This document shows, piece by piece, positions 21,641-32,955 of a stretch of DNA of 64,000 bases; the first letter of the stretch is position 1, and each line of letters begins with the position of its first letter. A program made the translations under genes and the position numbers. The notes below the pieces were generated by a model. The model did no database searches and was not told the DNA's origin. It saw only the letters and a program-made list of their open reading frames with translations. This DNA comes from Halocaridina rubra (taxonomy: Eukaryota; Arthropoda; Malacostraca; Decapoda; Atyidae), in the NCBI GenBank assembly GCA_037179515.1, contig JAXCGZ010019243.1:1-64000 (forward strand). Direction: 5' to 3'.

Positions 21641-23477
21641 AGGCTGAAATATTAGTCGAAGTAATGAAGACATAGAATTGTGGCAGGATTAGACCCTAAG
21701 TTGACGATAAACCGGCATTTCGAAGGAAAAGAGGCCATAATAGTTAGGGAAGACAGGTAAAGGAAGAGTTCCAGAATCTGGAGGTGAAAAGGAAGAAGCA
21801 CTCACTGCACTGACCAATCCTTAAGCAACAAATTCCCTCACACTACCTGTGAGACATGGCCGCTTGTAAATATTTACATGGCCTCACCAACGGGGGAAAG
21901 ATGAAGCTCACCATGTCATCAGAGCAGCGTTGGAAGTAGTATCAGTAGAAAAAAGAAAGGGATGATACATTACGGAGAAGAGAAAGAGAATCCAGATTAT
22001 AAGTAAGAGATGGATCATTAATGAATGTGATGGCCTTGAATTCAGTCCTGTCAAAGAGATAAGTATAAGAGGAAACACTATCTCTCTCTCTCACTAAAAT
22101 AATATTTTTAATATAATATACTTACAGTGTACTGGTATTTTACATTGTCCCTTTTGATGTAGTGCTTAATTATAAGTATTCTTCCTTTTCTTTTCATAGT
22201 GTAATTGTTGCCACTACAGATCCCAATTTGGAAACAACAGTCAATTGGATTTAACGGACCAAGGTCCCCCCTATTAGTCAACTGAATAGAGGGTTGCTTG
22301 TAGTGTAACTTCTGAAGCCCCAATTCTCATTTTTATCTTCACATTCGCATGCTGATCATCACCAAGTAGTCTTAGGGTATCAGGTCTTTGAATGGTATTG
22401 CTGTCCTTTGGTTTAGTTCCGACATAGCAAGTTAGGAGCCGCCACTGTGCACGTACGTCTGGAACACTGTCTATTGTGAGCTCATATGCATCGTTTATAC
22501 CTTATGTCAGATCCAAAAGTGTCGTTATTGTAATATCTCGGAGATACTTGGGCACTTTTTCCTTCACTGTCATTGTCATTATGAAAATCAACACTTTCTT
22601 CGACTTACCGTGGACATGCCATGGTGGGCCCATAGTTTTCCTTATCTTTACTTTATAGGTGGTCCAACTGATTTGCAGTTTTAATATAGGATTGCTGTTG
22701 CAGTAATGAAATTTTTTTCTACTATCAGGTAGTGTTCTAGATTAATTATTTTTCCCCATGTATCTCGTTCATGTTTAAAGTATTTAGTAGTATTTCTTCA
22801 CTGTGGTACTCACCTATTGAGCTTGTGCTGACCAAGCTCTGTGTTCTCCACATATCAGAAGAAGAAGCATCTTATTTTCTATGTCGAATGATATTTTGAG
22901 TCTCTGTTTCCTGTTGCTAAGCCTCTCCAACTTCCTAATTCAGGTTTTATGTTGCCCTTAGTGTCGTGTAAGTCAATAAAATGGGGTGGAGCAAGAAAGC
23001 AGGAATGCCTCTATCCTGCATATTTGTCTTGCGAAGATCCAGGCCGTTGTTTATATACTTATACTCCTAATTCTAAGTGTGTTGGCAGGCATTTGGAGAC
23101 AATATATCCCACTGCTCCCCTTTCCAAATCCTTTCAAGTATTTAGCAAAGATTTTCTTCTATTATCATGAAATGGGGCAGGCTCAAACTCAGATCCTCTT
23201 GTATGGCAGCCCTCACCCATGACACCCCAGAATTCAGTTATAATATTTAAAAGAGTATTGCATTTAGAATTCAAGACTTTCATAAATATGCAGTTTTATC
23301 TGTGACTAATAATATGATAGGTTTGAGTTTGATATAATTATAATGCTGTTCAGACTTTCAACCATGAATTATTATTGTAAAACTATATTTAAATTTTATA
23401 GATTTGAAGTTTTTTAAAATGCAAATATGATAGTATGATACACAACTCTTTATGTAATTTTTCTCTTTTATTTGCAG
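21641..23477 (+). other. PP5 intron, unassigned
   Basis: No transposon borders or exon-like reading were found before the acceptor at 23477. Short TC-rich sequence at 22080-22092. Confidence 0.4.
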
Positions 23478-23559
23478 TGATACCATGGGTAACAAAGGAT
23501 CATTTATTACGATGACGGGTAAAGATTTGAAACCGAAATATACGACTTATGAGGCTGTG
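23478..23559 (+). CDS. PPP5C: Serine/threonine-protein phosphatase 5, penultimate coding exon
   Basis: This 82-bp exon lies between acceptor TCTTTTATTTGCAG and donor GTGAGT at 23560. It completes the Cys codon of SAPNYC and reads DTMGNKGSFITMTGKDLKPK then YTTYEAV. This matches the end of the PPP fold in PP5 (vertebrate proteins have a DQMGNKASYI-like segment followed by DLRP and a FTAV end). The frame ends in phase 0, which fits the PHP start of the next exon. The flanking introns are 9792 bp and 11329 bp, both filled with transposon debris. It is too short to be called by ORF length; recognition is by sequence and phase. Confidence 0.92.
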
Positions 23560-23834
23560 GTGAGTAATGTAAATTATTTCTGTATGATCATACTGTGCTG
23601 AGATTTATTTAAATTATATGTTGTTGATTAGTTTGATTCTCATTCACCGGGTCAAGATGTTAAATATCTGCCCAAAAAGCTGGATGCTTGAAGTAAATCA
23701 AATATGCTTATCAAATGAACTAGATTGATGCAGAAACAATATCCAGAATAAATAACTGTGAGCTCTTGGATAGAAGAGGTCTCCAGTTGATATTCCACCT
23801 ATATTGTGAGGAAGCATATGTGATAGGTATTATA

Positions 23835-24010
23835 TCACAGACTTCACTTTATACTAAGGACTAGGACTGTGCCTTCTTAGGAAGGGCTTTGGTTTTGGCA
23901 GGTATGATTGCTACCCTGAGTGAATGCTCTTTCTAACCTCAGACTGTGGCAGGCCTCAAACCCTCGACTTTCAAAGTTGCAAGCATTACCACTTTGCTGC
24001 AGTGACCATT
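23835..24010 (-). mobile_element. tRNA-derived SINE
   Basis: The minus-strand head is GGTCACTGCAGCAAAGTGG near 24008. The B-box region GAGGGTTTGAGGCCTGCC, CAGTCTGAGGTTAGAAAG and CCCTTCCTAAGAAGGCAC follow, and the 3' part ends near 23835. Order and sequence follow the copy at 15040. Confidence 0.8.
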
Positions 24011-24451
24011 ATTGTGATGAGGCATATACTGGTTGAATATATAAAATCAAAAGTTCTACTGAAAAGTAGAATTACACCATAATAACATAAAATTAGGCAG
24101 TATTTTATTGTGATCCTCATTCTCCAGTGCATGTGACAGTACTATAGTAATTTAAGAGGTGAGGAAGGAAAATGAAGTAAATCCTCAAAAAGGAGAGAAT
24201 GCATTTTTGATAAAATATGGAATATGAAAACTCATGTTAGGTATTTGCAGACACAAGGGAAAAATGTGTGCAGAATTATATATATTTGTGGAATATAACT
24301 GCTTATTCATGCATTCCCCTTCATTGGAAAACCCAAAAGCATCTTTGCTCTCTTTGAGTAGTGGGTTAAAACCCTCAAAAAGTACCATGCAGTAAAGGAG
24401 ATACGTCATGAAAGGATACTTCTCCAAATAAATCAATCACTGAAGGGTATA

Positions 24452-24743
24452 CAGGGGGTACTCGGTTTACACTGTCCTCGAGTTACGATGCTTTGTGTTT
24501 GCAATGCATCTACCATAAATTATTTATTTCTATTTATAATTTTTGGTCTTTATTATGTCTCCCAAGCATAAAGCAAATTCTTCTGATGGCAGTGCTTTGA
24601 AGGAGAGGAAAGCCATGACCATGGAAGTGAAATTAGATACTGTATTAGTATAGGTGCTTACTTAAGTGTGTTCCGACTTACACTGAAATTCGGGTTATAT
24701 CACATTTCAAGAACAGAACTCTGATGTAAGTCGAGGACTCCTG
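24452..24743 (+). mobile_element. Short Tigger-derived element (TA-flanked)
   Basis: The 292-bp element begins CAGGGGGTACTCGG (24452) and ends AAGTCGAGGACTCCTG (24743), with TA on both sides. Inside, ATGTCTCCCAAGC at about 24559 reads MSPKHKANSSDGSALKERK, the typical start of a Tigger transposase, then passes directly to the right end. It is an internally deleted, non-autonomous copy of a family with the same terminal repeat type as 19076-20818. Confidence 0.85.
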
Positions 24744-25529
24744 TATTCAGAACATTATAGTTTCTCTTAAAACCTCTTCAAAACAATGTTAAACCTCAAT
24801 TATTTATCTACGTACAAAGGCCGGAAGCTCCCTTATAAGGGGGAGGCCATGTCAGAGTACTTACCCTATGACCAGAAAACCTTTTCTCTTTCTCTGTCTT
24901 CACGGGGAAGGGAGGATTCAAGAGGATGAATGTTGGGAGTTTGTTGTTATTGTGGCCTTGCCAAATTGCCTGAATCCCTAAGAAAGGCAAATGCCAATCC
25001 CGGGCTTTCCCACACGTCTCTCAGGGAGTGTATTTTGTGTTGTTAGGATCTGTGCTTGTAAGAAGTGCAGTCTTCCATAGTGTGTTTGAATTTATGTGGT
25101 GATGCATCTACACAGGCATCATTGACAGAGTCGTTCAACCTCTTTTGATAGCTCAGAAGGGGTGAGTGGTGCTTACATCACAACTTGGCCAGGCATACTC
25201 TTGTCTTCACAGAGAAGGGAGGGTTTGAAAGGTTGTACATGCAACTGGTTATTGTCATTGAGTAACTGGATGGAATTGTGAGTTAACATGGTATGAATAT
25301 GTTTACAGAGACAGGTTTGGGGTGGATGGGGGCAAAGAGATTAGAATATACATGTATGTGTATGATTTCATGTGCTAGGTGTAGTTTTAATGTTCCTTGT
25401 TGTGTGTGTGGATGGGTTTGGGTCGGTGTTCTACCATGTAGTGTATTGGTTGGAGCTGGTTTGTAAAGGTTGCAGCCAGTATATCAAGATGTCCTTTGAT
25501 TTTAAGGACTTTGGTTACTTGGTGTAAGT
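24744..25529. other. Intron with possible LINE-tail debris
   Basis: TCCCTTATAAGGGGGAGGCC near 24830 and two similar blocks (TCTTCACGGGGAAGGGAGG at 24897 and TCTTCACAGAGAAGGGAGG at 25204) suggest a diverged repeated tail. No clear element boundary. Confidence 0.35.
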
Positions 25530-26504
25530 CAGTGGTTCTTAACCTGGGCGATTGCATCCCCTGGGTGTTCTGGGCATGATGAAGGGGCAGTAAGTTCTTG
25601 GGGGCACTGAGGGGGGGCAGTGAGCTAACATAATAAGATAAATTTTTTATTTCAAGAACAATTCTATTATACATGACAGGGCTCTTATATTTACATAAAT
25701 AAAGCAAAAATTAAACATTGAAGACAATACATGATCTCATTAAACAAAAGGAAGCCATTAAGTCACAATTAAGGTAAATTAAAAATTTTAGACATTATTC
25801 ACTTTTATATACGTAATTTTTAAATCTAATGCTCTGCATTTTTTAGAAAATTTTTTTATCATTCATATTAAGCTTCTCGCGTGTGGTGACGCCAATGCCG
25901 TGTATAAAAATTTAGGGCCTAAGTGCACCATGACGCCACTGGCATCCATTTGAACAAAAATATTATATTTAAATAATTACATTCACGTCAGTGGCGTCAG
26001 TATTTGTTTGAGCGTAGGTTTCCTCACTCTCTCCCGAATGAAATAATAAGCAACCCTCTCCACTGACGTGGCTTTGGGGGCATGACATAAAACAAAGGCA
26101 GTTTCCATCTCCCTCACTCATCACTCAAACCGTACGTCTCCATATGTGCACTTTATTCCATGTCCATGAACCGTCCTATGAATTATTGTTTCTCTTTTTT
26201 TTTTTTTTAATTCATGAAAAACTACAACAAATAGCAAAGTCATTGATATACTATGTATAATGATTAACATAGCTTTGGGGGAGGAAAATAGCTGAGAAAC
26301 AAGATATCTCAGCTTGCTAAAAAACTGCTGGCTGGAGACAGGATTTTGCAAATGAGCACAGAAAAGAAAACTTTCTGAAACTTATGGTGTGCGAGAGAGT
26401 TAAGAAACTTTATTCATATTTCCTTCCTTTCACAAATGAAGGGGGCATTTGGCTTTGCAACTAATTGCAAGTGGGTGCTACACAAAAAGGGTTAAGAACT
26501 ACTG
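25530..26504. mobile_element. hAT-type non-autonomous DNA transposon
   Basis: The ends CAGTGGTTCTTAACC (25530) and GGGTTAAGAACTACTG (26504) are the inverted CAGTGGTTCTTAACC termini typical of hAT elements. The flanking octamers GTGTAAGT and ATGTAAGA agree at six of eight positions, compatible with a decayed 8-bp target duplication. No hAT transposase reading is visible in the 975-bp interior, which includes a T-run near 26200. Confidence 0.8.
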
Positions 26505-27423
26505 ATGTAAGAGGTCTGTTAGTGTTGTATTGCCAGAAAATAGGCCCTAGCATAATTCTTCAGCTAACAAGAGTAGTGTTGGGTGGCATATGATAGACAG
26601 GATTATGTTCCCATGTCAATTTGAATGACTTACTGATTGGAGGGCTCTCATGTATTGTCTTCAATAACTTGGGTTTAATACAAGTATGCCATCGGAAGAC
26701 GAAGTTTTCTTTTGAATCACAGTAACCTCATTCCCTGAGAAATTCTTTCACCGGCTACGCTTTAGAGGAAACACTTCTTATCCTGAGCTCTGTTATCAGG
26801 TAAAGGTGAAAGGGAAATACGTTTATTAATTTGTTGCTGTCTATGCACTCTGCTGATTCTGTATTGGTAGGTAGAATCCTTAATTAGGATTTCAACATTG
26901 TAGTAATGAGACATCATGTAGCAGGTGATCAATGTATACTTTAACTTTCTGTTTAGCCCGTGTTTAAGGATTTTGAAGGTATATGTGACCCTCTCCCATA
27001 GATTGCACTTCTCTGCTGGCTTTACCTACTTCTCTGAGCAAATGGCTTTGCTTTGAAGAAACTGCACATAATGAAAGGAACACACATTTGTTTACATTCA
27101 TATTATTCAATAGCAGATCATTGTTTCAAGAGAGAGGCTGAGCTAATTCAACCCTGGTATTAACTTGGCATAATCTGTCAAATAAATGTAACTCGGAATT
27201 TTTTTTTGTAGTCTCATACAAATGGTGTTTAGATTATCCATACAGAGGCCTGCTCATAATTGTAACTAATAACAATAGATTAACTTTTAAAAGCATATTT
27301 CACTGAAATACCTTCATTAAGTTTAATTTACATATTGTCAGGTTATGTTCCTTAGTCACTCTTCCATACATGGTGTGACATTTACTTCCAAGTCTTTCGG
27401 GGCAGCCATTGTAACCCCACTTT
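26505..27423. other. PP5 intron, nothing recognised
   Basis: AT-rich unique sequence; no exon, repeat border or coding remnant identified. Confidence 0.4.
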
Positions 27424-27722
27424 AGGGGTAAATATTATAACCTCACTTTCAGGGTAACCATAATATCTTATTATCCCTTCGCATCTGACAAGTCACAGCT
27501 CTCCCCATCTGTTTCTTTTTACTTTATATATTCTTTGTGCCCAGGCCTGATGAGGGCTGTTTTATTTTATTATTTTTTCGGCCTGTCCTGGTGTGTGTAT
27601 AATAATAATAATAATAATGATAATAATAATAATAATAAAAAAAAATTAATAATGATAATGATAAAAATAATAATAATAATCGAGGTAAATATTATAACCC
27701 CACTTTCGGGGCAACCATTATA
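27424..27722 (+). mobile_element. Jockey-like LINE 3' tail between ~42-bp direct repeats
   Basis: The tail (27466-27600) reads TTATCCCTTCGCATCTGACA, TGCCCAGGCCTGATGAGGGC and GCCTGTCCTGGTGTGTGTAT, and ends in an (AAT)n run. GGTAAATATTATAACCTCAC... at 27426 and GGTAAATATTATAACCCCAC... at 27684 flank it as near-identical direct repeats of about 42 bp, a candidate long target duplication. Confidence 0.65.
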
Positions 27723-28438
27723 ACGCCATTTAATTATAACTCTACTAAATTTCACATTTATGTGTGGCTTCACATTCAAGTATTTATACATTCATACATA
27801 CATATACAGTGCTCCCTCGTTTATCGCGGGGGTTCGGTTCCGGGACCGGCCACGATAGGTGAAAATCCGCGAAGTAGAAGCACAATATATACATAGGTAT
27901 TTTACATTTATTTTTACCTTTACTGTATAAACCCTCCCTGCACTGTTAACAAACCACCCTTTACTTTATTAATAACAGCGCGCAAGCGTAAATTTATATG
28001 AACGTGATATTATGAAGATTGAAAAAAAGCATTAAGAATAAACAGCAAGCAAACTTTAGATATGATATCGTCAGGGAAATAGCGTGTAGAGAATATATAT
28101 ATTTAATTTAAGTTTCCCATGTACTGTACGATATACATTTTCTTTGAACGAATTGTATACGTTTTCTTTTTCTCTCAGCTGTCTTTATTTATGTTTAGAT
28201 TTCGTGCAGCATGGTCGATAGATAGAATAATTTTTAGAACCAAGGAATATTAATAATACTATAATCTTGAAAATTAGAAAAACTCAAATAGGGTGAGTAA
28301 ATAAATACTTTATGAGTAAGATATTGTGCCTCAATAAGCAGCAGCTGATACAGAGGCAAACAAACAAATAAACAAACATTTATTTCCATTTTTGTACAAT
28401 GGTTATTTTTCTAAGATTAAAAGTGACTTATAAGTAGA

Positions 28439-28439
<1 letters not shown>

Positions 28440-28495
<56 letters not shown>

Positions 28496-28496
28496 G
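28440..28496. repeat. (ATT)n microsatellite
   Basis: A pure ATT run of about 19 units inside the 27807-29446 transposon. Confidence 0.95.
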
Positions 28497-29049
28497 CAGA
28501 AAATTAGAGAAGTACACTAAAAAAAAGTTTGTTTCATTTTTGTATAAAGAGATAATAGAGTACTAACTAAGCAAAGGATACTATATAATAAACTAAGACA
28601 GCTAGATAGATAGAAAGACAGATATACAGAGATGAACAAAGGAAGATATAAAAAAATAAAAGAAGCAAGTTAATGTATAAAGGAAGCCACATAGGTGAGA
28701 TTGGAAACGAGGAGTCAACAAAGCGAGAGGGAGAGAGAGTGAAAGAGAAAGAGATCTAATAATAAACATCCCTCCATTTTAAATTCACTCTCTCTCTTCA
28801 TTTCCTGATGGAACTTTAAAAGGATGCATCCATTTGCCTTCAAAGTAGAGAAGAAAGAAACAGGGGAAGAAGAAGAAATCAAATGAGAAAGAGGAAATGA
28901 AAGATGACGACAATAAATGGGGAAAGACTTTGACAGAGAGAGAGAAAGAGAAACATCTTTAATTAACTGTTCTTCATTCAACCAAAACTACATTATTTAT
29001 TGTAAAAATAATGATTTGTTGACGGTTAATCATTTTAATGACAAATTCG

Positions 29050-29142
29050 TAATAATAATAATAATAACAATAACAAGTAATAATAATAATGATAATAATA
29101 ATCTCCACAATCATCATTAAAGGAAAATTAGTGTCGCCAATA

Positions 29143-29177
<35 letters not shown>

Positions 29178-29213
29178 CTCCACAATCATCATAAAAGGAA
29201 AATTATTGTTGCC

Positions 29214-29244
<31 letters not shown>

Positions 29245-29250
29245 TCTAAG
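29050..29250. repeat. (AAT)n runs in a duplicated segment
   Basis: Two segments containing CTCCACAATCATCATTAAAGG / CTCCACAATCATCATAAAAGG (29103 and 29178) alternate with AAT runs, so a 75-bp unit carrying the microsatellite was duplicated. Confidence 0.8.
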
Positions 29251-30426
29251 GAGAATTTTTGGAATAGACATCTTGAAAGTAATGCAGAGGTATATTAAAA
29301 CCCAGCAGAGAATTTGGAGGTTTCTGCTGTTCACCTAGCAAACAAGCAATCATTTAAAAAAAATAAAAAATAAAAATTCTCGCCAAAAAAATTCGCGAAG
29401 CACTGAATTCGCAATAGGTGAATTGCGATATAGCGAGGGAGCACTGTACACATGCCTCATTCCCCCTTGTAAGGGGGGTGGTTGAGCCCAGAAATGCGCA
29501 TTCACCATGATCCACACATACCTCAACCACTCCTCTCAACTCCATGAGGATAAATGGTTGCCACATCTCCCCTCCCTTCCACCCTGCTTGGGTCACCCAC
29601 AAAGTAGGCGGGTAAGGATAATCTACAATGAGGCCCGACAACCGCAGCTGGTTTATTTACCCCCACCTCTTCATCACGCAGCAACTCCCCCCACACCCGT
29701 CCATTACAGTTCACTGTGCTAGCAGGTGCGAGAAATCCCTTTGGGCCATGTCATAGATGCACAATCTTCCTCCACTCATTCCTATCTCATGCATGCACTT
29801 TTCCCTGTTCCACTGACATTCTACGTTCATTCAGTGCTCTTTTCACGCCATCCATCCATCCATCTCATTCTAGGTCTCCCTCTTTACCTAACTCCAGTCA
29901 CTTCTGCACTCCACACTCTCTTAACTATTCGTTCATCACTCATCCTTTCCCTGTGTCCAAACCAACTCAACACTCTGATGTAATCTATCCGACAGCTTCA
30001 TTCCAACACCTGTTCTGTGCTTTCCCACCTCCTCACCAACAGGAAAGCCCATTCGCCAGCAAGAGCGAATACCACGTACACTCCGAAGAAAATCTCACCC
30101 CACCTGCGGGCCACAAGTGGAAGGTCCGCTCACCCTCAAGGGTGAACATCCAACAAACAAAAAGTTCTGTGCTTGACATCCTCATTTCTTACTCTGTCTA
30201 TTCTACACGCACCAATCATGCCTCTCAAACACCTCATCTCCATTACATTCAGCTGGTTCCTTTCATCCTCTCTTGCATTCCAAGTCTCTCCTCCATACAA
30301 TGCTGTTGGCACAAGCGCTCCGTCTTATATCCTTCTCTTTGCATTCATTCCCAAATATCTATTACTCATTACACTTTTCAACCCACCTACTGCTACCTTC
30401 ACTCTGTGATGTACCTCTACATCCAT

Positions 30427-31261
30427 TCATCCACTCCTTGATGCATGCAACCCCAGATACTTAAAACTCTCAACTTCTTTAAGCAGCTCCCCATTCAGTC
30501 TGCCAACATTAACACTCCTCATGCATCTCATGATTTTACTTTTAGCAATATTCACCTGCAGCTTCCTTCTTTCATACACACTAATAAACTCAGTCACCAA
30601 ATGATTCAATTCATTTCCAGTATCAGCCACCAGTACAGTGTTATCCGCAAATAGCCACTGATTCAATTTGCACAAAATTCCATCCTCACCCACTAGCTCC
30701 AAGCCTCTGTCTAATACTCTTTCATTTACTTCCCTTACCACTCCATCCATATACACATTAAACAACCATGGCAAAATTACACAACCTTGACGTAACCCTA
30801 CATTCACCTCAAACCAATCTCTCATACCATGCTCTGCTATTTATGTAAAAACTCTTCACTGCATTCAACAAACTTCCACTTTTTCCATAGAGTCGTAACA
30901 CCCTTCACAACCCCTCTCTATCTACCCTGCCATACACTTTCTCTAAATCCATAAAATCCCCAAAAGTGTCCCTACCTCTCTCCAAGAACTTCTCACACAC
31001 CTGTCTTACTGGAAACACCTGATCCACACATCCTCTTCCTCTCCTGAACCCACACTGTTCTTCCCCAATCAACCTCTCAGTGTATATCTTAATTCTCTCG
31101 ATTAACACTCTTCCATATACTCTACCAACTACATTCAACATGCTAATTCCACTAAAACTACTACACTCATACTTATCGCCCTTCCCTTTGTAAAGTGGAG
31201 CTACATGTGCACTCTTCCAATCAACTGGGACCCTCCCTTTCCTGAAACATGCATTCAACAC
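30427..31261 (-). pseudogene. LINE reverse transcriptase, two broken segments
   Basis: Segment 31261-30905 reads FRKGRVPVDWKSAHVAPLYK and GFRRGRGCVDQVFPVRQ, the early RT blocks. Segment 30825-30427 reads VNVGLRQGCVILPWLFNVYM (the GxRQG block) and LFADNTVLVADT, where the catalytic FADD motif has become FADN. A frame break lies between them at about 30830-30900. The mutated active site and breaks make it inactive. Confidence 0.75.
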
Positions 31262-31472
31262 CTAACCATCCATTCAAGTAATGCCTCCCCACCTTTTGAC
31301 TGGTACTCAGCATTACACCCCTCTATCCCTGGTGCTTTCGTGCTTTCGTTGCTCTCAATGTTATATCTCTATCATCTGCTCCTTTCACCCTCTCCTCCCT
31401 ATCACATTCAATTATCCTCACTCTTTTTACTTCCTTCCAAAATATCTTTTTATTCCTTTCAAAATCCTCAGA

Positions 31473-32126
31473 CTAGCATCTGCCCCACCTTACATCCACT
31501 TTTCTCTTTGCCTTCCTCACCACGTGCTTCGCTAACCTTCCCTTTGCACAATACCTTTCATACATCTCTACGTTACCTAACTGCAACCATACCTCATAAG
31601 CCCACTTCTTTTCAGCCACTACTGCACTGCCCTGCTCATTCCACCATTCACTACCTTTCCTTTTACTTCCACCAGTTAATCTCCTTCTGCACTCTGCCTT
31701 GGCACACTTCATAACTTCCTCCTTGAAACAGCCCCATTCTTTATTCTCTCCTTCCTCCACTTTCTCTTTCACTATATTCCACACATTTCTCACACTAGCC
31801 TTATATTCACAGTCTATCTCTTTCTTATACAATTCATTCACTTTCACCACCTCTCTTCTTCTCTCACTTCTCTTTCTCCAGTTTTCTCCCACTCTCACTC
31901 TACTTTCTACTAAATAATGATCAGATAGTCCGCCACTAGCTCCTCTCAGTACATTCGCATCCAATACTCTACCAGACATCCTCCTTTTCACCACAACATA
32001 ATCCATTATTGCTCTGTGAACAATTCTTCCATTATCCACTCTGACCCATGTATACTTGTGCGCGTCCTTCTTTTTAAATGCAGTATTAGCAATCAACATT
32101 TCTCTCTCAATGCACTTTTCTATCAT
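31473..32126 (-). pseudogene. LINE endonuclease C-terminus and linker
   Basis: About 217 codons are open. Near the N-terminus AHKYTWVRVDNGRIVHRAIMDYVV and GGLSDHYLVESRVRV carry the endonuclease SDH block; DYV is the usual strand before it. The rest is a charged linker rich in Lys/Glu/Arg with WWNEQGSAVVAEKKWAYEVW, as seen between endonuclease and RT in such LINEs. The upstream catalytic blocks are not in this frame. Antisense frames covering 29716-30441 and 31205-31714 are shadows. Confidence 0.7.
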
Positions 32127-32275
32127 TTTCTTTCCACTCTCATTCCTACCAGGTACTCCATACTTCCATACTTCCCAATTACACCATCCACCTGCTCATT
32201 CCTACAACACCACATTCACATTCATGTATTTATAGGTGGCTATTACTTTTTTTTTTTTTTTTCCGCATATATGTG

Positions 32276-32400
32276 GTCACTGTGGCAAAGTGGTAATGCT
32301 CGCGACTTTGAGCCAAAACCAGAAGTCCTTCTCAAGAAGGCACTATCCAAGCCCTTAGTAGAAATGGGAGGCAGTGACGTAAAACTGGTCACATCACTGC
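32276..32400 (+). mobile_element. tRNA-derived SINE, internally deleted
   Basis: The head TGGTCACTGTGGCAAAGTGGTAATGCTCGCGACTTTGAG is followed directly by CAGAAGTCCTTCTCAAGAAGGCAC and AGTGACGTAAAACTGGTCACATCAC. The B-box and middle body are missing compared with 15040-15236. Confidence 0.75.
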
Positions 32401-32955
32401 TTCCCTACATCTTCCACTTTGATGCGCCTTTCGCTGATAAAGATGCCTCTAAAACCTCTCTAGTGTCATGCCTATGTACTGTTTTACTTTATGATTCACA
32501 AGCAGACAAGTTGAAATGGGTTCTGTTTTCTTCCCAAGAAGTCTAAAATACCCCGTCCTGAGGTACTGTGTTTTTAATACTTTTAACCGGATGGATGGAG
32601 ACAAGCAGAAGTAAGATTCTATGAGGAAAGAATAGTGTATATTGCTGAGCATGCATGCTGCCTTTTAACACCCACCCACCTTCCTGCTATTTACTTGTTG
32701 GAAGTTTATGTCATATGTATCATAATGTTATTTGCTGGTTTAGTACCACTGATGAAAGGGACAGCCTATTTTTCTGAACACCCCAATCACTTTAAAACCA
32801 TGTGGCTGGAGGTTTTAGATCCATCTCTTTTCCTGTTAATTTTTTATGGAAAGTGACATGATACTCTATTGGTTAAGCCTTAGCAGGAGAGAAAGGCAGG
32901 CTTTTGACAGGCTGCATGGAGACTCAGGAAAATCATGAGAGGACAATGTTGTGCT
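32401..32955. other. Unassigned
   Basis: No exon or transposon border recognised; the open frames here are short and without family features. Confidence 0.4.

Larger units (their letters stand above)
27807..29446. mobile_element. TA-flanked DNA transposon, 1640 bp (Tc1/mariner-Tigger type)
   Basis: The ends CAGTGCTCCCTCGTTTATCG (27807) and GCGATATAGCGAGGGAGCACTG (29427-29446, read to its last 20 bases) are inverted repeats flanked by TA. The interior has no transposase frame but contains (ATT)n at 28440-28496 and (AAT)n runs at 29050-29250. A block at 28360-28440 (TTTATTTCC.TTTTTGTACAATGGTTAT) recurs at 58955-59030. It abuts the 3' tail of the minus-strand LINE. Confidence 0.85.
29450..32240 (-). 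mobile_element. APE-type LINE, minus strand, broken
   Basis: On the minus strand, order from 32240 down to 29450: endonuclease C-terminus, RT domain, C-terminal VKRALNERRMSVEQGKVH...DRNEWRKIV, and a 3' tail sharing GGTGACCCAAGCAGGGTGG with 15370. Three separate open segments remain (32126-31473, 31261-30905, 30825-30427). The clade is not resolved by eye, and RTE-like or related groups are possible. The 5' end of the RT element coincides with a T/A-rich run near 32250. Confidence 0.8.

Noticed and set aside
29716..31714. Plus-strand frames of 241 and 169 residues
   Set aside because: Antisense shadows of the minus-strand LINE endonuclease/RT, which has recognisable motifs; the plus frames have none.
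32016..32546. Plus-strand frame of 176 residues
   Set aside because: It crosses LINE antisense, a poly-T run and a SINE; a chance frame.
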